Shown: one piece after another, positions 1-12,251 of the stretch
Layout of the letters: each line of letters opens with the position of its first letter
Position numbering within the stretch: the stretch's first letter is position 1
Source: Aculops lycopersici
Taxonomy: Eukaryota > Arthropoda > Arachnida > Trombidiformes > Eriophyidae
DNA: 64,000 nucleotides
Assembly: GCA_015350385.1 (NCBI GenBank)
Contig: WNKI01000001.1
Location: forward strand, 12,335,329-12,399,328
Reading direction: 5' to 3'
Position numbers and translations under genes: made by a program
Notes under the pieces: generated by a model
What the model saw: the letters and a program-made list of their open reading frames with translations, nothing else
Database searches by the model: none
Told to the model about the DNA's origin: nothing

Positions 1-420
1 TGAGCGCCACGTTCAGGTGTTAGCAGTCGGCACTATTTACCGGCCACACCACTACTGATATGCCGAAGTGTTCGCACCTCCAACAACGATTGCGCAACTT
101 CTTGATGTACCAAATACTTGTTGCTTTACTTTGTTCCGCTCGCTCGCCGAACTGACCACACGCAACAGCGTCGCTGGCTCGCTCGCACATCAAAGGGGCG
201 ACTTCTCTCACTTTTGCTCTTCAATCGAAATGGGTAAGCCCCGTCGATGGGAGCATCCATCGACGGGGATCCACTCGATTGCGGCGCGATCGGACTGGTC
301 GCTTGCTCACAAGCTTTAGGCGGCTGCATTCGAGGCGCCGAGAAGTGCACACTTACCTGACTTTCAAGGACAGATTCTTCCTCTTCTTATTCCTTTTCTT
401 CTCCTCTGTTTCTCTTCCTG

Positions 421-461
421 TTTCTTCTTCTTCTTCTTCTTCTTCTTCTTCTTCTTCTTCT
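421..461. repeat. (TTC)n microsatellite
   Basis: About 13 consecutive TTC units in pyrimidine-rich flanking DNA. Confidence 0.9.
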
Positions 462-3400
462 GCTTTCAATTCTACCACGACTCGCAATTCTGCCACCAAA
501 TAAAACTTTTTGAAACGATCGCCTCACAGAAGTTCCAATTTCCTCGCCTAGTTTTCCTCTTCGCTTGGCACTAGCTCACTTCTATTGCCCTCACTGTTAA
601 AAATATCTCGCCTGAATTGCAGCACAAATGTTCTCGTTGTCTGGTCAGTTGCAAGATTTTACACAGAAGTTTAACTGAGCTCAAGTTATTTCCCAGTCAG
701 TTAGCTTAGTAGCGCGCTGTAATTATCTCGCCTCAGTCGCTGGCTGACATCGCTTAGGATACAAGCGAACCAATCGGATTGCGCAATCCACAGGTTGCAC
801 CTCAAACACAGAGCGCTCTCGTCTCGTGCTTCAATTGCTTCGGCTTTTCACCTGACGGCAGCCCAAGTTAGCTGCCAGCTCCACTATGAGTCCAGGTATA
901 TGATTTAGTTAATATACTTACAACGCGCGCTTCTTGAAGTTACCTGCGCAGAACAAGAGACCGAACTCAACTCGATCCTCCTCTTCTCTCTATCTGTGTG
1001 GCTAGTCAACTTCTTTAAAGCTAGACGTTCGATGATGATATAGTGAGACGAAACTTGCAAGATTCCACACCGACAAACAGCCACTTGCTGTTACACTACC
1101 CTAACTAGCTAACTATCTAACTGGCCATTTGATTTTCTCTCGCAAGTGTAGAGTTCGCGCTGAAGAGTTCACAAAGGTGATCCGCGTGAACCACCGATGC
1201 TTTGGCTGAGTCTTGCAAGATTACAGAGACAACCTGTTGCCTCCGAGCTAGTCGTTAGTTTAAAACAACATTCGCATAAACTCTCTAAAATCCTCGCGAC
1301 TTATTCGTCTCGCTTGTAAGCATGGTAATCTTAATCCGTCCACCGCGAGTCATCGCGTTCGTCACCAAGCCTGCCTGCCTGTCTTACCTGTTGGTTATTT
1401 TACTAGTCTTTTCGTTGTTGCTGTCGCAATACTCACAAATCCATCCCAAATCTCGCGGTGCCCCCACACGACTTAACGATGACGGTGGCTTTTGCGCAAA
1501 AATTGCGACGGCTACCGCCATCCAAGACGACTAACTCAATTAGTCGCCCTCTGAGAACATCTCGCAAGCTTCTCGCCGCCAGCTCAAACCAAATCCGAGT
1601 CGCCAATTAATGGTTGTCAATTTTCGTTTATGACTGCCAACAGTGGCGAGCGGAAGCAGAGCAAATAGACAAAAGCTCAATTACACCCTTCTCTTTCTGG
1701 AAGCCTAACCCTCTGGCTTTTGATTGGTCGACCAGGATGCTCATTTACAAGTTTAATGTAAGCTTAACACTCGTTTCGTGTAAGATTTCTGCAAGTTTGC
1801 CAACCATCAGGCACGAGTAAATCAATTTTAGCTCAACTTGACTAATTTTTGTTTTTTGTAACGAGTAGCTCAGCGTCGACTTGGGTGATCAGCAATAGTA
1901 TTAGCAGTAGCGACAACAAGTGGTTTTCTTCGACTTGCAATTGTAAAACTAACAAGATAAGTGGGCGCGGCGATAAAGACTCAACTCAAGTGTTATAAAT
2001 AAACGCACGACTCACGACTGATCCCATCTATTTGCATGTTAGCTACCAATTAATAAAACTCAATTTCCTTGCTTATCTAACCGAATTGGCATCTATCGAA
2101 ACCTTTACATCGGAACTTGAAATTTCATGGTGATCGTCAGCGTGTTCATAGTACACCAGCAATGTGTACAACTTTAGATTAGAGCTCTAATCAGAAGCAA
2201 ACAATTTCCCCAATCGAGGAGGGGGAAATGGGGTGGGATGATTTTAGGTTCCATTGGATCTAGTCAGAAAAAGAAGTAAGACTTCGGTTTTCGGTGACTA
2301 TCAACAGGCAGCTAGGTTGGAAGTGCGGAACAAACTCCTAATCGGGAGCCCATATGACCAGTTTGCCACATATGAGAGGCGCACCGATTGCTCGATTTAT
2401 TGTATGTTAGCTCGCTAAGTTTGCGATAATGAATTTATAAATCTGCGAGTTAGGTTCTGAACGAGTTCCAGGTAACAACAAATTCAGATAAGCAAAGGGG
2501 CAAGAGGGGACACCAGTTTCGATCAGCAGTTTTGGTTATCAGTCTTGCTGTTTGGATTCCTGCCAAGAGGTGAGTCTTGTGTTCGGCTTTGAGTGTTAGT
2601 GACGATGTCGTGGTCAAAACTCCCACATGAGGCAATCGGAGGCGAACTCTGGCGAGATCAATGGTGAGGTCGCGCGACAAACTGACAAGCTTATCGCTTC
2701 TCTCAATCTCGTAGATGTCTTGCATTTGTGAGTCTCTTCGGGGCGGTGGCGGCGGCGGTAGGGATGGCCACTTTGCTCAAACTCCGTCTTCGAACTCCGG
2801 AGTCTTATGCAATCTTGCGACTGACTATTGGACGCGGTCACCTTGCGTACAAATCATACACTCAAACTTTGAAACTTAGACGGCGTCTCATATCTCATTT
2901 ACACCAACCTGTTGGATTGAGGCGGATTGAAGGAACCACAAGTCTGGCATTTAGTCTCTCGGGGAGAGTTCGAGTTCGAAGGCAGCTCACGTTTGGTTGC
3001 GCGTATGTTACTTCAAATTTGCATTGCAGCCTTCGCTAGCCCGAAGTTGGGTACCAGTCTCCGGGAGCAATCATCAATGTTGTTGTCATGAATACAATTT
3101 AGGCTTCCTCGGTACGACTTTGATCGATCGAGGAATCCATCTCGAAAGCCTACGATAGTTTTTTTCTCGAGACGCGTTGTAGAGTAGGAAGTATAAAGCA
3201 GAACAATGAACCCAGATTCAAGGCAACCGCATACAAGATTAACGGCCACAGGTCAAGTTCAACTGGCATCTTGACTCTGGTAGTTCCTTCACTGTATTAT
3301 GCTCCACAGGAAATAAAGTAAGCAACATGCTAAATGCGTCACGTCGCGCGCAGAGTTATAATTGATGCCGCGCAAACTTCCGGTAGCTCAGACGACTAGC

Positions 3401-4736
3401 TAGCCCGCGAAAAAAGATTGCAAATCTGGGGCGTGACCTATGGCTGCATGGTTTACATGTTTTTTTTGTAATCATGTTGCCGAGAGAGATTCAAAAGGAT
3501 GCTTGTCACTGGAACCAAAGCACAAATGAATATAGCTCACGCTAGGAGTTTAGTTGGTCTCGCTAGTTAGAGGGAGACAATAAGAATGATGAAGAACAAT
3601 GCAAAGCTGAGCAACTGGCCACTGGTCTCTAATGATTCCTTACCTTCACTCGAAACCAAGTGAGCGTGAGCTGGTGGCTAGTGTTCAGTTACAAGTGGAC
3701 AGGTATACAAGACACAGAGTTGATAGCGAGCTTCGGGTAGAGCAAATGTTTGACGCAGAGTCACTTCAATCTACATTGTAGATTCTACAAACTCGACTTT
3801 GCGCCGCTCGAATGCGTGAGTTAGCCCATAGGCCAGCTAGCCTGCATGTCAGTAAGTCAGCTAGTCACAAAGTCAGGTGGCGTGAGTGGAGTTGTCGTTG
3901 GAATCGTCGCTGTCGTCGTGGTTGCTCCGTGTTGTTTGAAAGTCGGAGTGGTTGCGATGACATCGGAGCAGTTGCGCAACGAATCACGCCTTCAGCGGGC
4001 CACTTGCCTCGCCCACTTCAGCTTGCAACCACGGCGACAACGATGACGACGTCGACGACAACAACGACAACAACAACGACAACAACAACAACAACTCGTC
4101 GCCACATTAGCCAGGGGACCCAACGGTGTGCTGTTGCCACTGCGGCCATTGCAGCCAGCGTTAGGTGAGTTGAGTTGGATTGAGGTGACAGTCTATGGAA
4201 ATCGATGGGACTTTTGTGTGTTTTCGCAGGCGGCCCATTCGCTGGCACTCCTGAAGCGATCCTCTGGTGGCCAACAACAAGAGAGCATTACACTGGCTGG
4301 CGGGCGCACTTGGGGGAGTCCAGCCAAGCGGGCGAGACTTGTGCTGTGCGCTGCCCGTTGCTAGCCTGTGGCAAACAAAACATTGGACTTGTTCTCTTCG
4401 GATTCACCCGTTGCGCATACAAATCCTTTTATTCGATTCTCCACTTTATTTACTCGAACCCATCCAATCAGCAGAATTTCAGGTGCAATCAAACTATCGA
4501 TCGCCTCGAAGTAAAGAATCCGCTCAACCAAGCGGATCTCAGCTCAATATTTTATTTGTTAACCTTCAAACTAACGCTCCAGCTGTTAGTTTTGAATTGA
4601 AGCCACAACGACAGCAACCACAATAATAGCAACCACAATAACAACGAGGGCAATAGATAACCGAAGCTTTAACAACTTGTCTCCTGATTAATTATTATCT
4701 CAAGATAAGACGACGCAGGGAAATTATTGTAACGCC

Positions 4737-4762
4737 CAACAACAACAACAACAACAACAACG
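4737..4762. repeat. (CAA)n microsatellite
   Basis: About eight CAA units in the likely 5' leader region of the dihydropyrimidinase gene. A similar ACA-rich tract lies near 4059-4092. Confidence 0.85.
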
Positions 4763-4967
4763 ATAACAGAAAGACCAGACAAACTAAGACTTACTTTTTG
4801 CGATATCGTGAGACTAACTGTCACTAACTGACAGCGATAAAGATAGAGACTTGGACTTTGATCTGATCGGATTATTGTTGCTCAACTTGCTCAATTGCAC
4901 CAGTCTCGATTTGTCACTCGAAGGATATCAATCTAGAAATATAGGAACACACACACACAAAACAAAC

Positions 4968-6749
4968 ATGAGCTCGCCTCCAAAGAAGGTTCCCATTCAC
5001 CTGCAAAGTTCTCAGAGTCGCCTGCTGGTCAAAAATGGAAGAATTGTCAACGACGATTGCATTTTCGACGCGGACATTTTCATTGAGAACGGAATTATTG
5101 CCCAGATTGGCCACAACCTGGTGGTTCCAGGAGGTGTTCGAATTATCGATGCGAAGGCCAACTCGCCCAACGAGGTGAACTACATTCTGCCCGGTGGAAT
5201 AGATTCGCACACTCACCTGCAATCGGAGTTTATGAATGCACGCTCTGTTGACGATTATTACAATGGAACACGAGCTGCGCTTGCCGGCGGTACCACGACC
5301 ATCGTAAACTTTGCCATGACCTCGAAGGAAGCACCAAGCTTACTGGAGGCCTATGAGCGCGAGAGGAAGTTTGCGGATGGGTTTGTCTGTTGCGACTACG
5401 CATTGCATGTGGTCGTCTCGGATTGGGTCGAGGGCAAGACTGAGCAGGAGATTGCCAAGTTGGTCAACGAGCACGGAGTCAACACCTTCAAGATTTTCCT
5501 CTGCTACGCGATGCAACTCACTGACAAGCAGATCATAAACGTTCTTCAAGCTTGCGCCAAGTACGGAGCTTTGGTTGTGGTTCACTGCGAGAACGGAGAC
5601 GCCATTGAGTTTAACACAAACAAGTTGCTTAGCCAGGGAGTCACTGGACCCGAGGGGCACCTGATTAGTCGTCCCGAGTGCGTGGAGGCCGAGGCGACGC
5701 ATAGGGTCAGTGTGCTCAGTGAACAGGTTGGCTGTCCAGTTATGATAGCGCACGTAATGAGCAAGTCGGCGGCCAAGGTTATCGTGGACGAGCGCACCAG
5801 AAACAGCTCGCTGTTTGGCGAAACCCTCGGGGCCTCCATTGGAACCGACGGCACCCACTACTACAACAGGTGCTGGCGTCACGCGGCCGCCCACGTGATG
5901 TCGCCGCCACTACGCGCCGACCGCGACACTCCAAGCTTCCTGTTGGGCGCTCTAGCGAGCGGCTCGCTTCAAGTGCTCGGCTCGGATCATTGTGTCTTCA
6001 GTTCTCAGCAGAAGGCTCTGGGAGAGGGAGACTTCAGTAAGATTCCCAACGGAGTGAATGGAATTGAGGAGCGAATGCTAGTGGCTTGGGAGAAAGGTGT
6101 TCGCGGCGGTTACCTGGACCCCTGCCGCTTCGTGGCCATCACCAGCACAAACGCTGCCAAGCTGTTCAATCTATACCCTCGTAAGGGTCGCATTCAAGTT
6201 GGATCCGACGCCGACCTGGTGGTTTGGGGACGCAACGTCAAGGTTATCAAGGCAGAGAGTCACGTGTCCAAGTGCGACTTCAACATTTTCGAGGGAACTC
6301 GCGTCGAGAGTGGCCCACTCGTTGTGGTGGCCGGCGGGCGCGTTGTTCTAGACCAAACGGGTCTGCATATGGCACAGGGTGCCGGTCGTTACCTCAGCAG
6401 GCAACCATTTCCAATTACCGCTTATGGGCCACTCAGGATCAAGTCACGGCTAATTCCACTCGGCGTCGACAGGTCGGCCGGCGACGAGGCCAGCGACTCG
6501 GGCTCGCTGGGCGCCAAGATGGGCGAGCTCAGTGTGGGAGCGGCAGGCAGGCGCACTGCTGGCTCGCCAAGACCAGACTCGAGCGAGGGGGCCGACGGAT
6601 TCCACGCGCGTCACTCGCGAAGCGGCGTGAAAAACATGCAAGACTCGACCTTCAAGTTGTCCGGCGAGCAGGTGGACGACAAACACAACAGGTCCAATAT
6701 CCGTGTCAGTGGCCAGCCTCCAGGCGGCAAGAGCAACGGCCTTTGGTAA
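4968..6749 (+). CDS. CRMP: dihydropyrimidinase / CRMP-like amidohydrolase
   Basis: Single-exon 593-aa member of the dihydropyrimidinase/collapsin-response-mediator family. Dihydropyrimidinase hydrolyses dihydrouracil and dihydrothymine in cytosolic pyrimidine breakdown; CRMPs are non-enzymatic relatives in axon guidance. The metal-site residues look complete: HTH at 81-83, the carboxylated lysine K175 in TFKIF, H206 in VHCENGD, H262 in IAHVMSKSAA and D340 in GSDH. Vertebrate CRMPs have lost several of these. The core ends near residue 490 and is followed by a Ser/Gly-rich tail. The last ~35 residues (LSGEQVDD, then PPGGK) resemble the extreme C-terminus of CRMPs (LSGAQIDD, PPGGR). I chose the ATG at 4968 for its context (ACAAACATG) and because the conserved fold begins soon after; the open frame extends 39 codons further upstream without a comparable ATG. 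An AATAAA lies at 7050. Confidence 0.93.
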   Translation: MSSPPKKVPIHLQSSQSRLLVKNGRIVNDDCIFDADIFIENGIIAQIGHNLVVPGGVRIIDAKANSPNEVNYILPGGIDSHTHLQSEFMNARSVDDYYNGTRAALAGGTTTIVNFAMTSKEAPSLLEAYERERKFADGFVCCDYALHVVVSDWVEGKTEQEIAKLVNEHGVNTFKIFLCYAMQLTDKQIINVLQACAKYGALVVVHCENGDAIEFNTNKLLSQGVTGPEGHLISRPECVEAEATHRVSVLSEQVGCPVMIAHVMSKSAAKVIVDERTRNSSLFGETLGASIGTDGTHYYNRCWRHAAAHVMSPPLRADRDTPSFLLGALASGSLQVLGSDHCVFSSQQKALGEGDFSKIPNGVNGIEERMLVAWEKGVRGGYLDPCRFVAITSTNAAKLFNLYPRKGRIQVGSDADLVVWGRNVKVIKAESHVSKCDFNIFEGTRVESGPLVVVAGGRVVLDQTGLHMAQGAGRYLSRQPFPITAYGPLRIKSRLIPLGVDRSAGDEASDSGSLGAKMGELSVGAAGRRTAGSPRPDSSEGADGFHARHSRSGVKNMQDSTFKLSGEQVDDKHNRSNIRVSGQPPGGKSNGLW

Positions 6750-7049
6750 GATTCGCATGCAGATCCGGGTTTCAAATCTGGCAAGATAAAGACTCTAGAC
6801 ACGCAAAGGGAACATTTTATTTATCTCATTTTGATGCTGATTTTCCGGTGCTTTGCCCACACCGGAAGGTCTCGCCTGCGCAGATGTTCGAGTCAGTTCT
6901 CGCTTAATGGTTGACGTAAAGGCTTTAACGGTTAGCGGTCATTTGACTCATTATTTGATCTTGAGTTGCAACGCCGACTCACCTCCAGAGAAAAACACAA
7001 TTCTAAATCTAAATATCGATATGTACCCGCGAAGTTTAATATCACTGCG

Positions 7050-7055
7050 AATAAA
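7050..7055 (+). terminator. poly(A) signal of the dihydropyrimidinase/CRMP gene
   Basis: AATAAA about 300 nt after the stop at 6749. It is the first canonical hexamer I noticed downstream. Confidence 0.55.
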
Positions 7056-7074
7056 CACAACCACTACCATCTGA

Positions 7075-8854
7075 TCCATCTGGGTAGTTGATGAGTTTTA
7101 TCTGAATTATCTTTTCCTGATCCACTACCCTGATACTATTCGAGGCACTCGACCACCTGTACGCCGTTGGAACCTAAAAAAGAGAGAAAGTTTAATCTCT
7201 TGCTTCCAGTCAAGCAGAGATTCTTGTCTAGATGTCGTTTGCGAAGAGCCAACCAACGGTTTCCGGTTTCAAAACTCGAGCAGCGAGTCGACTAGCTCCA
7301 TGGTCGTTAGCCAGAGTGTTGAATCGACCACATTGGCTATTGGAATGGCCGCATGAATCCACCAGCGAGCGCCACCTCCGCGCACTTCCGCCGGCCAAGT
7401 TCGTCGCCGAGAAATGGAACGAGCGTCGAGACTGCGGTGGTCCGGGTAACCCAATAGGCACGCCTGTTGTCTGCCTACCGTCGGCTAAGCTGCCATAGCC
7501 GATACCGCAGTGGTGGCATATTGAATCTGGTGACCGAGACTCGTTCTCGATGGCCATTGTCCATTGGCGACCGTGGGGAGTGTCACAACTCACGAGGTTG
7601 CAAGAGAGCCGGCTGCTCTCTATGCAAACAGGAGTTCGGCTTGAGCTCGCGCAACGAGGAAGTGATTCCAAGTAGGAGGCCGAAATGTTGGGTTCGTGTT
7701 GTTGTTGTTGCAGCGACAACCACAATGACGACGCAGGAGTTCAGATGGGCGCTTTGGGGTCTTTGTGTGGCGCTCGCCGTTTCGTGGCCAGCAAGGGCGC
7801 ATTTGGAATGGCAGCGCGCACTGAAATACACTTGGCACTGTAAGGAGAGCAGCAGGAACGGGATTTGCAGCCAAAAGCAATAGGATCGAGTGGCCCCAAA
7901 CGTCAACTATATCGCGCGCCGCAACTTCGGCTGCTGTGTGTGGGCGCGCGCCCATGGCGATCATTGTGGCCTCGAATGGGAGCAAATGTATTGGAATAGA
8001 TGGCAAACTTCGGGCTGGACTGATGCCGCACCGAAAAGTCACAGCGGCCGCCCGTCGCCACTGGCAATGAGTGCATCCCACTCGGGAACTGACACACGCA
8101 CAGACAGACAGACTCAGAGACCGGATCTGGTTTCCAGAACAGACGTATGAACGCACAAACCTAGTTGGAGCTGGCAGCAGCATTCAGTGAATAGCCGATT
8201 GGCAATTGAAAATGCTACAAACGCACAGACGCACGCACCAGAGTCTCTAGCCAACAGATGGACACACACAAACAGACGCACAAACGCCCCTTGAAATATA
8301 CACACATTCGGCGCCAGCAACACACACCGCAAGCCAACTACGAAAGCAAATTACTGCATTGAGTTGTGTGCCGACCGAGAGTTTAGTGCGAAAGCGAATG
8401 GCAAAAATAATGAAGCGACCGAGAGTAGCAGCCGCCGCAGACAGAGAAACCTCGCCGTCAATTGTGTTGTACTAGTTGTTCGCTTTACTTCGAGTTATCT
8501 CACTCGTTCGCCTCGTCGACCCAACGACGTCGTCACTCTCTACTGGCTATATTTTGTCGAACAACTCGTTCTTTCTGCCAGATTAACTTGAGCTACCTAA
8601 TTAATATTAACTCCTTCTTATAGCAGCAATCAGAGGACCACGATCCAGGTGAGTGACAGTGAAAATTTTATTCGCTTTTATTTATAAGCGCAAACAAGAG
8701 AACGAAGAATTCGAGGAACTTCCCACGAACACAACACCAGATAGCAAAGCCGACGTGCGAACGAGCAACTGGCCAACGAGAAGCGAATAGTCGACTTTAG
8801 TTCGACTATACCAAAGTCGTAATCATTATTTCCTTTAAGAAAATACTGAGCAGC
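7075..8854. promoter_or_regulatory. upstream region of shep-like gene 1 with probable 5' UTR intron
   Basis: No convincing coding frame; the 165-codon minus frame at 7228-7725 has no family resemblance. CAG followed by GTGAGT at 8649 looks like a splice donor of an untranslated exon. A pyrimidine-rich TTTCCTTTAAG ending near 8840 could be its acceptor, 15 nt before the start codon. This suggests a roughly 190-nt intron in the 5' leader. Confidence 0.4.
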
Positions 8855-11203
8855 ATGGGTGTCTCCAACAATAGCGCCGCCACAAGCACTCAATCGGCTG
8901 CAACTAGTGGCACTAGCGCGGCGCCGGCGAACTCCACCACCGTGAGCTCGCCGCCAAGCCAAGACAACGGCGACTCTGCCGGCATTCCACCACCAACCAA
9001 CAACAATAGTGACAGCAAGCCGACAGCATCAATCCCGAAAGTTGAAGCATCAAACAACGTTAACTCGTCGCCTTCCAAGACGACGTCGACTACAGCTGTG
9101 GTGAACACAGCCAACACGACAACAACAAAAACAACAGCATCGGCCGCTAATACAGAGACAGCAAAATCTGCGAGTGAGTCGAAGAATACACTGGATGGCA
9201 GCAGCAACACCAAGCCTCAAAAAGCACCCCAAGAGACGGTAATTGAAGCCAACTCATCTGGTAAGGTTGAGACGGTTACCATGAAGTCGGGCGCGCCCAA
9301 TGAGGCCAACCCGATTGAGACGGAGAAACCCCGCGTAGCTTCTGCGAAGAGTGGCAGCTACAATAGTAATAGAGACAACAACTCTGCCGACGACTCCTCA
9401 AGCTCGGCAAACAAGTCAATCAAGAAGAAAACGGTAGATATGCAACCACAACAGGCTAGCAAAGAAGTGCCCACAATCAATGCTGATGCAAATCATTCTT
9501 CGACGATCAAGTCGACAGCATCAAGCGCAGCATTTAACAAGAATCCACCTGATGCCAGTCATGGATCTGGCACTCAAAACAACGTAACCGGAGCACGAAC
9601 TCTAGATAGCCAGCCTTCGGGTGGGAGTCAGATACAAAGCACTTCGAATCCCACAACAGCCAGCAGCAACATAGCTACCCAAGAATCTAGAGGGCCAACA
9701 GCTAACAAGGAGCGTGTTGGTCATCGAGGAAGCAATGCGAAGTCTGATTCTAATTATTACAACCAGCAACATAATGCGTTTCACAACAAAACTCAGCTGC
9801 CGAATCATCATAACAATCATCAGAATAATCAGCAGCATCACTCGCATCACAACGAGCAACTAAGTAAGACTAATTTATACATTAGAGGATTAAATGAAGA
9901 CACGAGTGACAGTCAACTGCTCGAGATGTGCAGTCGATTTGGGAAGATTGTCTCGACAAAGGCTATCTTAGATAAAAATACAAACAAGTGTAAGGGTTAT
10001 GGATTTGTTGATTTTGAAACTCCAGCTGCCGCCGAGTTGGCAGTGGCAGAATTACAAAAGCAAGGCGTCCTTGTCCACATGGCTAAGCAGCAGGAGGCTG
10101 ACCCAACGAATCTCTACATTGCAAATCTACCACACCTGATGACGGAATCTGAGCTCGAGAACCTCTTGCGACCTTTTGGCCAGGTTGTGTCAACTAGAAT
10201 TTTAATAAATCAACACAGACAACCTCGTGGAGTTGGTTTTGCTAGAATGGAGACCAAAGAGCAGTGTGACTCAATCATTGCAACTCTGAACGGACAGATT
10301 ATTAAAGGCTCCAAGGAGCCGTTGTTGGTCAAATTTGCCGATGGGGCTAGCAAGAAACGAACCCATCATTTTCAGCACAAGCCTCTAGGCGCAAATGCTT
10401 TCCTTGGTGATCATATGTGGAGAAACAACAGCAATGATTCTGGTTACCATATGATGAATAGTGGGAACGCAAGTAGAAACTTTCACGGAGGATCCTTCCC
10501 GGACCACTCGCGCCAAAACCATCAGATGTCTCACCATAACAATGGCTTAGTTAAGCATCAAATGTTGTCTTCCATGTCAGGTTATCACCCTCATCACCAA
10601 GGCAGTGGGCATCACTCACACACCAGTGCCCACCACAACCAGCATCATCATTCACAGATGCAACAGCAACACCATCATGGTCACAACCACTCATCACACT
10701 CAAGTCATCGCAACCAGACTCAGGGCGCCTATTCGAGTGGCTCAAACTTTCCCCTGACAACACCCATTAGTGGAGCCAATGATGCTTCCCAATGGCTACA
10801 TCCACCCCAAGCTGGTCAACCGTAAGTTCTAACCCAAATTTTTACGTAGCCCGAATGTAAGCTTGACGTTGCTGTCCCTGCACTCATCACTAACTCTCCC
10901 GATACCTCTTCTAAAATCCTCATCTCGAACAGTTATGTGCTTCCACAAATGATGGCAGCCCCCTCGTCTATTGATCCATCCCTACATTATGTCAATTTGA
11001 CAAATCAAATGCAAAACTTGCAAATCGCCAACCCGGCTGTTAGCGGATACCTTTCTCCGCAGCAATGGCCACCTGTTTGGCCAGGTGGCAATGGAGCCGG
11101 CAACGCGAGTAACAGTGTCGGAGGTGTTGGTGCAAAACAATCAGGTTCTACTCAAAGTGCGAGCCAAGGAGGGAATCATAGTGGATACAATGAAGTAGAT
11201 TGA
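8855..11203 (+). CDS. shep: RBMS/alan-shepard-like RNA-binding protein, copy 1
   Basis: Two-exon CDS, join(8855..10821, 10933..11203), 745 aa. The donor GTAAGT at 10822 and acceptor ACAG at 10931-10932 split a proline codon (phase 2). Residues 1-330 are Ser/Thr/Asn-rich low complexity. RRM1 covers roughly 338-412 and RRM2 418-497, each with recognisable RNP motifs (NLYIRGL with KGYGFVDF; NLYIANL with RGVGFAR). A His/Asn/Gln-rich C-terminal half follows. The family (vertebrate RBMS1-3, Drosophila shep) binds AU-rich RNA and acts in neuronal gene regulation; that role here is inferred. The linker between the RRMs is short, as in other family members. Exon 2 carries the conserved YVLPQ and LHYVNLTNQMQNLQI stretch. 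A related gene lies at 24108-26298. Confidence 0.92.
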
Positions 11204-11582
11204 GTCGGCTCTTTCGAGCGTTTATTAAAGCAATCAATTCCCGACTGCGAGTCTTGTATATAGCGAAGATATTCTACTTTCTCTTAATTTTTACATCTGA
11301 TGGCCCTCATATGTCAACTCTGGCAATTCTAAGCTGATTTGTGAGGCTTGATCTACTTGAATTAGAGACTAGTCAGGTTAGAGGGAGATATTATACATAC
11401 TTCACTTTCCGACCCCTTTCGAGAAAACCAGAAGGGGGGTTTCCGCACTTCCGGAATCACTTTTTCCTGCTATCTTGGGGCCGGCAAGTCCATTTATGAG
11501 GTCAAAATTTGAAAATTCCATTCCCTCTTTCTGAACAACAGCCCTGCTACTGTTGTTGTATCGCCTGCTGCAGCAAAATGTA

Positions 11583-11588
11583 AATAAA
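11583..11588 (+). terminator. poly(A) signal of shep-like gene 1
   Basis: AATAAA about 380 nt after the stop at 11203 and just before the 3' end of the convergent TOMM22 gene. Confidence 0.5.
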
Positions 11589-11653
11589 GAGGACGAAAAA
11601 CGAACTAACGCAGATAAGGCGTTTTATTAGATCCTGCAAGGTTGCTCTTTAAA

Positions 11654-11965
11654 TCACATCGGTGCGCCCTGCCCTGTTTCAGGACCCAAAATGATGTTTC
11701 TTTCTTGTCGCCTCATCTGCTCCTTGTACTCTTGGCGCTCGGTTTCAAGTGATATTGGCAGAACTAATATGGCTGCGGTCGAGCAGATGAACCAAGTAAC
11801 AGCCCTGGAGGCCGAGAATACCCATTTGATACTTGAGGCTGACTTGGAGACGGTCGTGCTAACCGCGTCACGTAATTTTTCTGGGAACATTTCACTTAAC
11901 GCTAAGACTCGCTCTACGATGGTTTCGTCCTCAAAAAAGTCGTCGATTGTGGGTGGAGTATCCAT
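11654..11965 (-). CDS. TOMM22: mitochondrial import receptor subunit TOM22
   Basis: Intronless 103-aa protein. Tom22 is the central receptor and organiser of the outer-membrane TOM translocase. Visible features are an acidic N-terminus (FFEDETIVERV), the conserved TEMFPE-like segment (SEMFPEKLRDAV, ~24-35), one transmembrane helix at about 53-73 containing the family ILVLP motif, and a short intermembrane-space tail ending near the conserved ILGP.TG motif. It is shorter than human TOM22 (142 aa), mainly at the N-terminus. The ATG at 11965 faces the LIN37 start at 12252 across 286 bp, so the two probably share a bidirectional promoter. Confidence 0.9.
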   Translation of the reverse strand: MDTPPTIDDFFEDETIVERVLALSEMFPEKLRDAVSTTVSKSASSIKWVFSASRAVTWFICSTAAILVLPISLETERQEYKEQMRRQERNIILGPETGQGAPM

Positions 11966-12251
11966 TTTGTGATCAAATAATCTATTTTAATGATTGATTT
12001 TTGGAGTGTTCGATGGAAATACAATAATGTGAGCTGTTTTTCGGCTAATTCTATCCAGCATGAAGGGAACATGCACACAAAAACGTTTTTTCAACGATCA
12101 CGCGCATTTGGCTCCAAATAAGCATTCCGACCCGCGCGATGGTGCAAACGAAAACAAACCCCATGGACTCGGAAATAAACATCCAAATTATGGATTATTG
12201 AAGCTACCCACAAAATTCAACTGGCGACTTTTTTACTAAAGAGGCAGCGAC

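Larger units (their letters stand above)
1..4967. other. gene-poor 5 kb upstream of the dihydropyrimidinase gene
   Basis: I recognise no protein-coding gene here. Open frames are short, differ between overlapping frames and resemble no family. The stretch holds a (TTC)n tract near 421-461, ACA/CAA tracts near 4059-4092 and 4737-4762, and a foldback at 239-268. It probably contains the promoter and 5' untranslated exons of the dihydropyrimidinase gene that starts at 4968, but no transcript boundary can be fixed from sequence alone. Confidence 0.6.

Noticed and set aside
3812..4248. Overlapping plus and minus frames encoding Thr-rich and Val-rich stretches
   Set aside because: They are translations of the ACA/CAA repeat on both strands, with no family resemblance outside it.
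6224..6907. 227-codon plus frame inside and beyond the dihydropyrimidinase gene
   Set aside because: It is a shifted frame of the real CDS, rich in Arg/Gln as expected for an out-of-frame translation.
7228..8183. Minus-strand frames of 165 and 187 codons upstream of shep copy 1
   Set aside because: No recognisable domain and no convincing ATG or conserved pattern; several other frames are open in the same GC-rich DNA.
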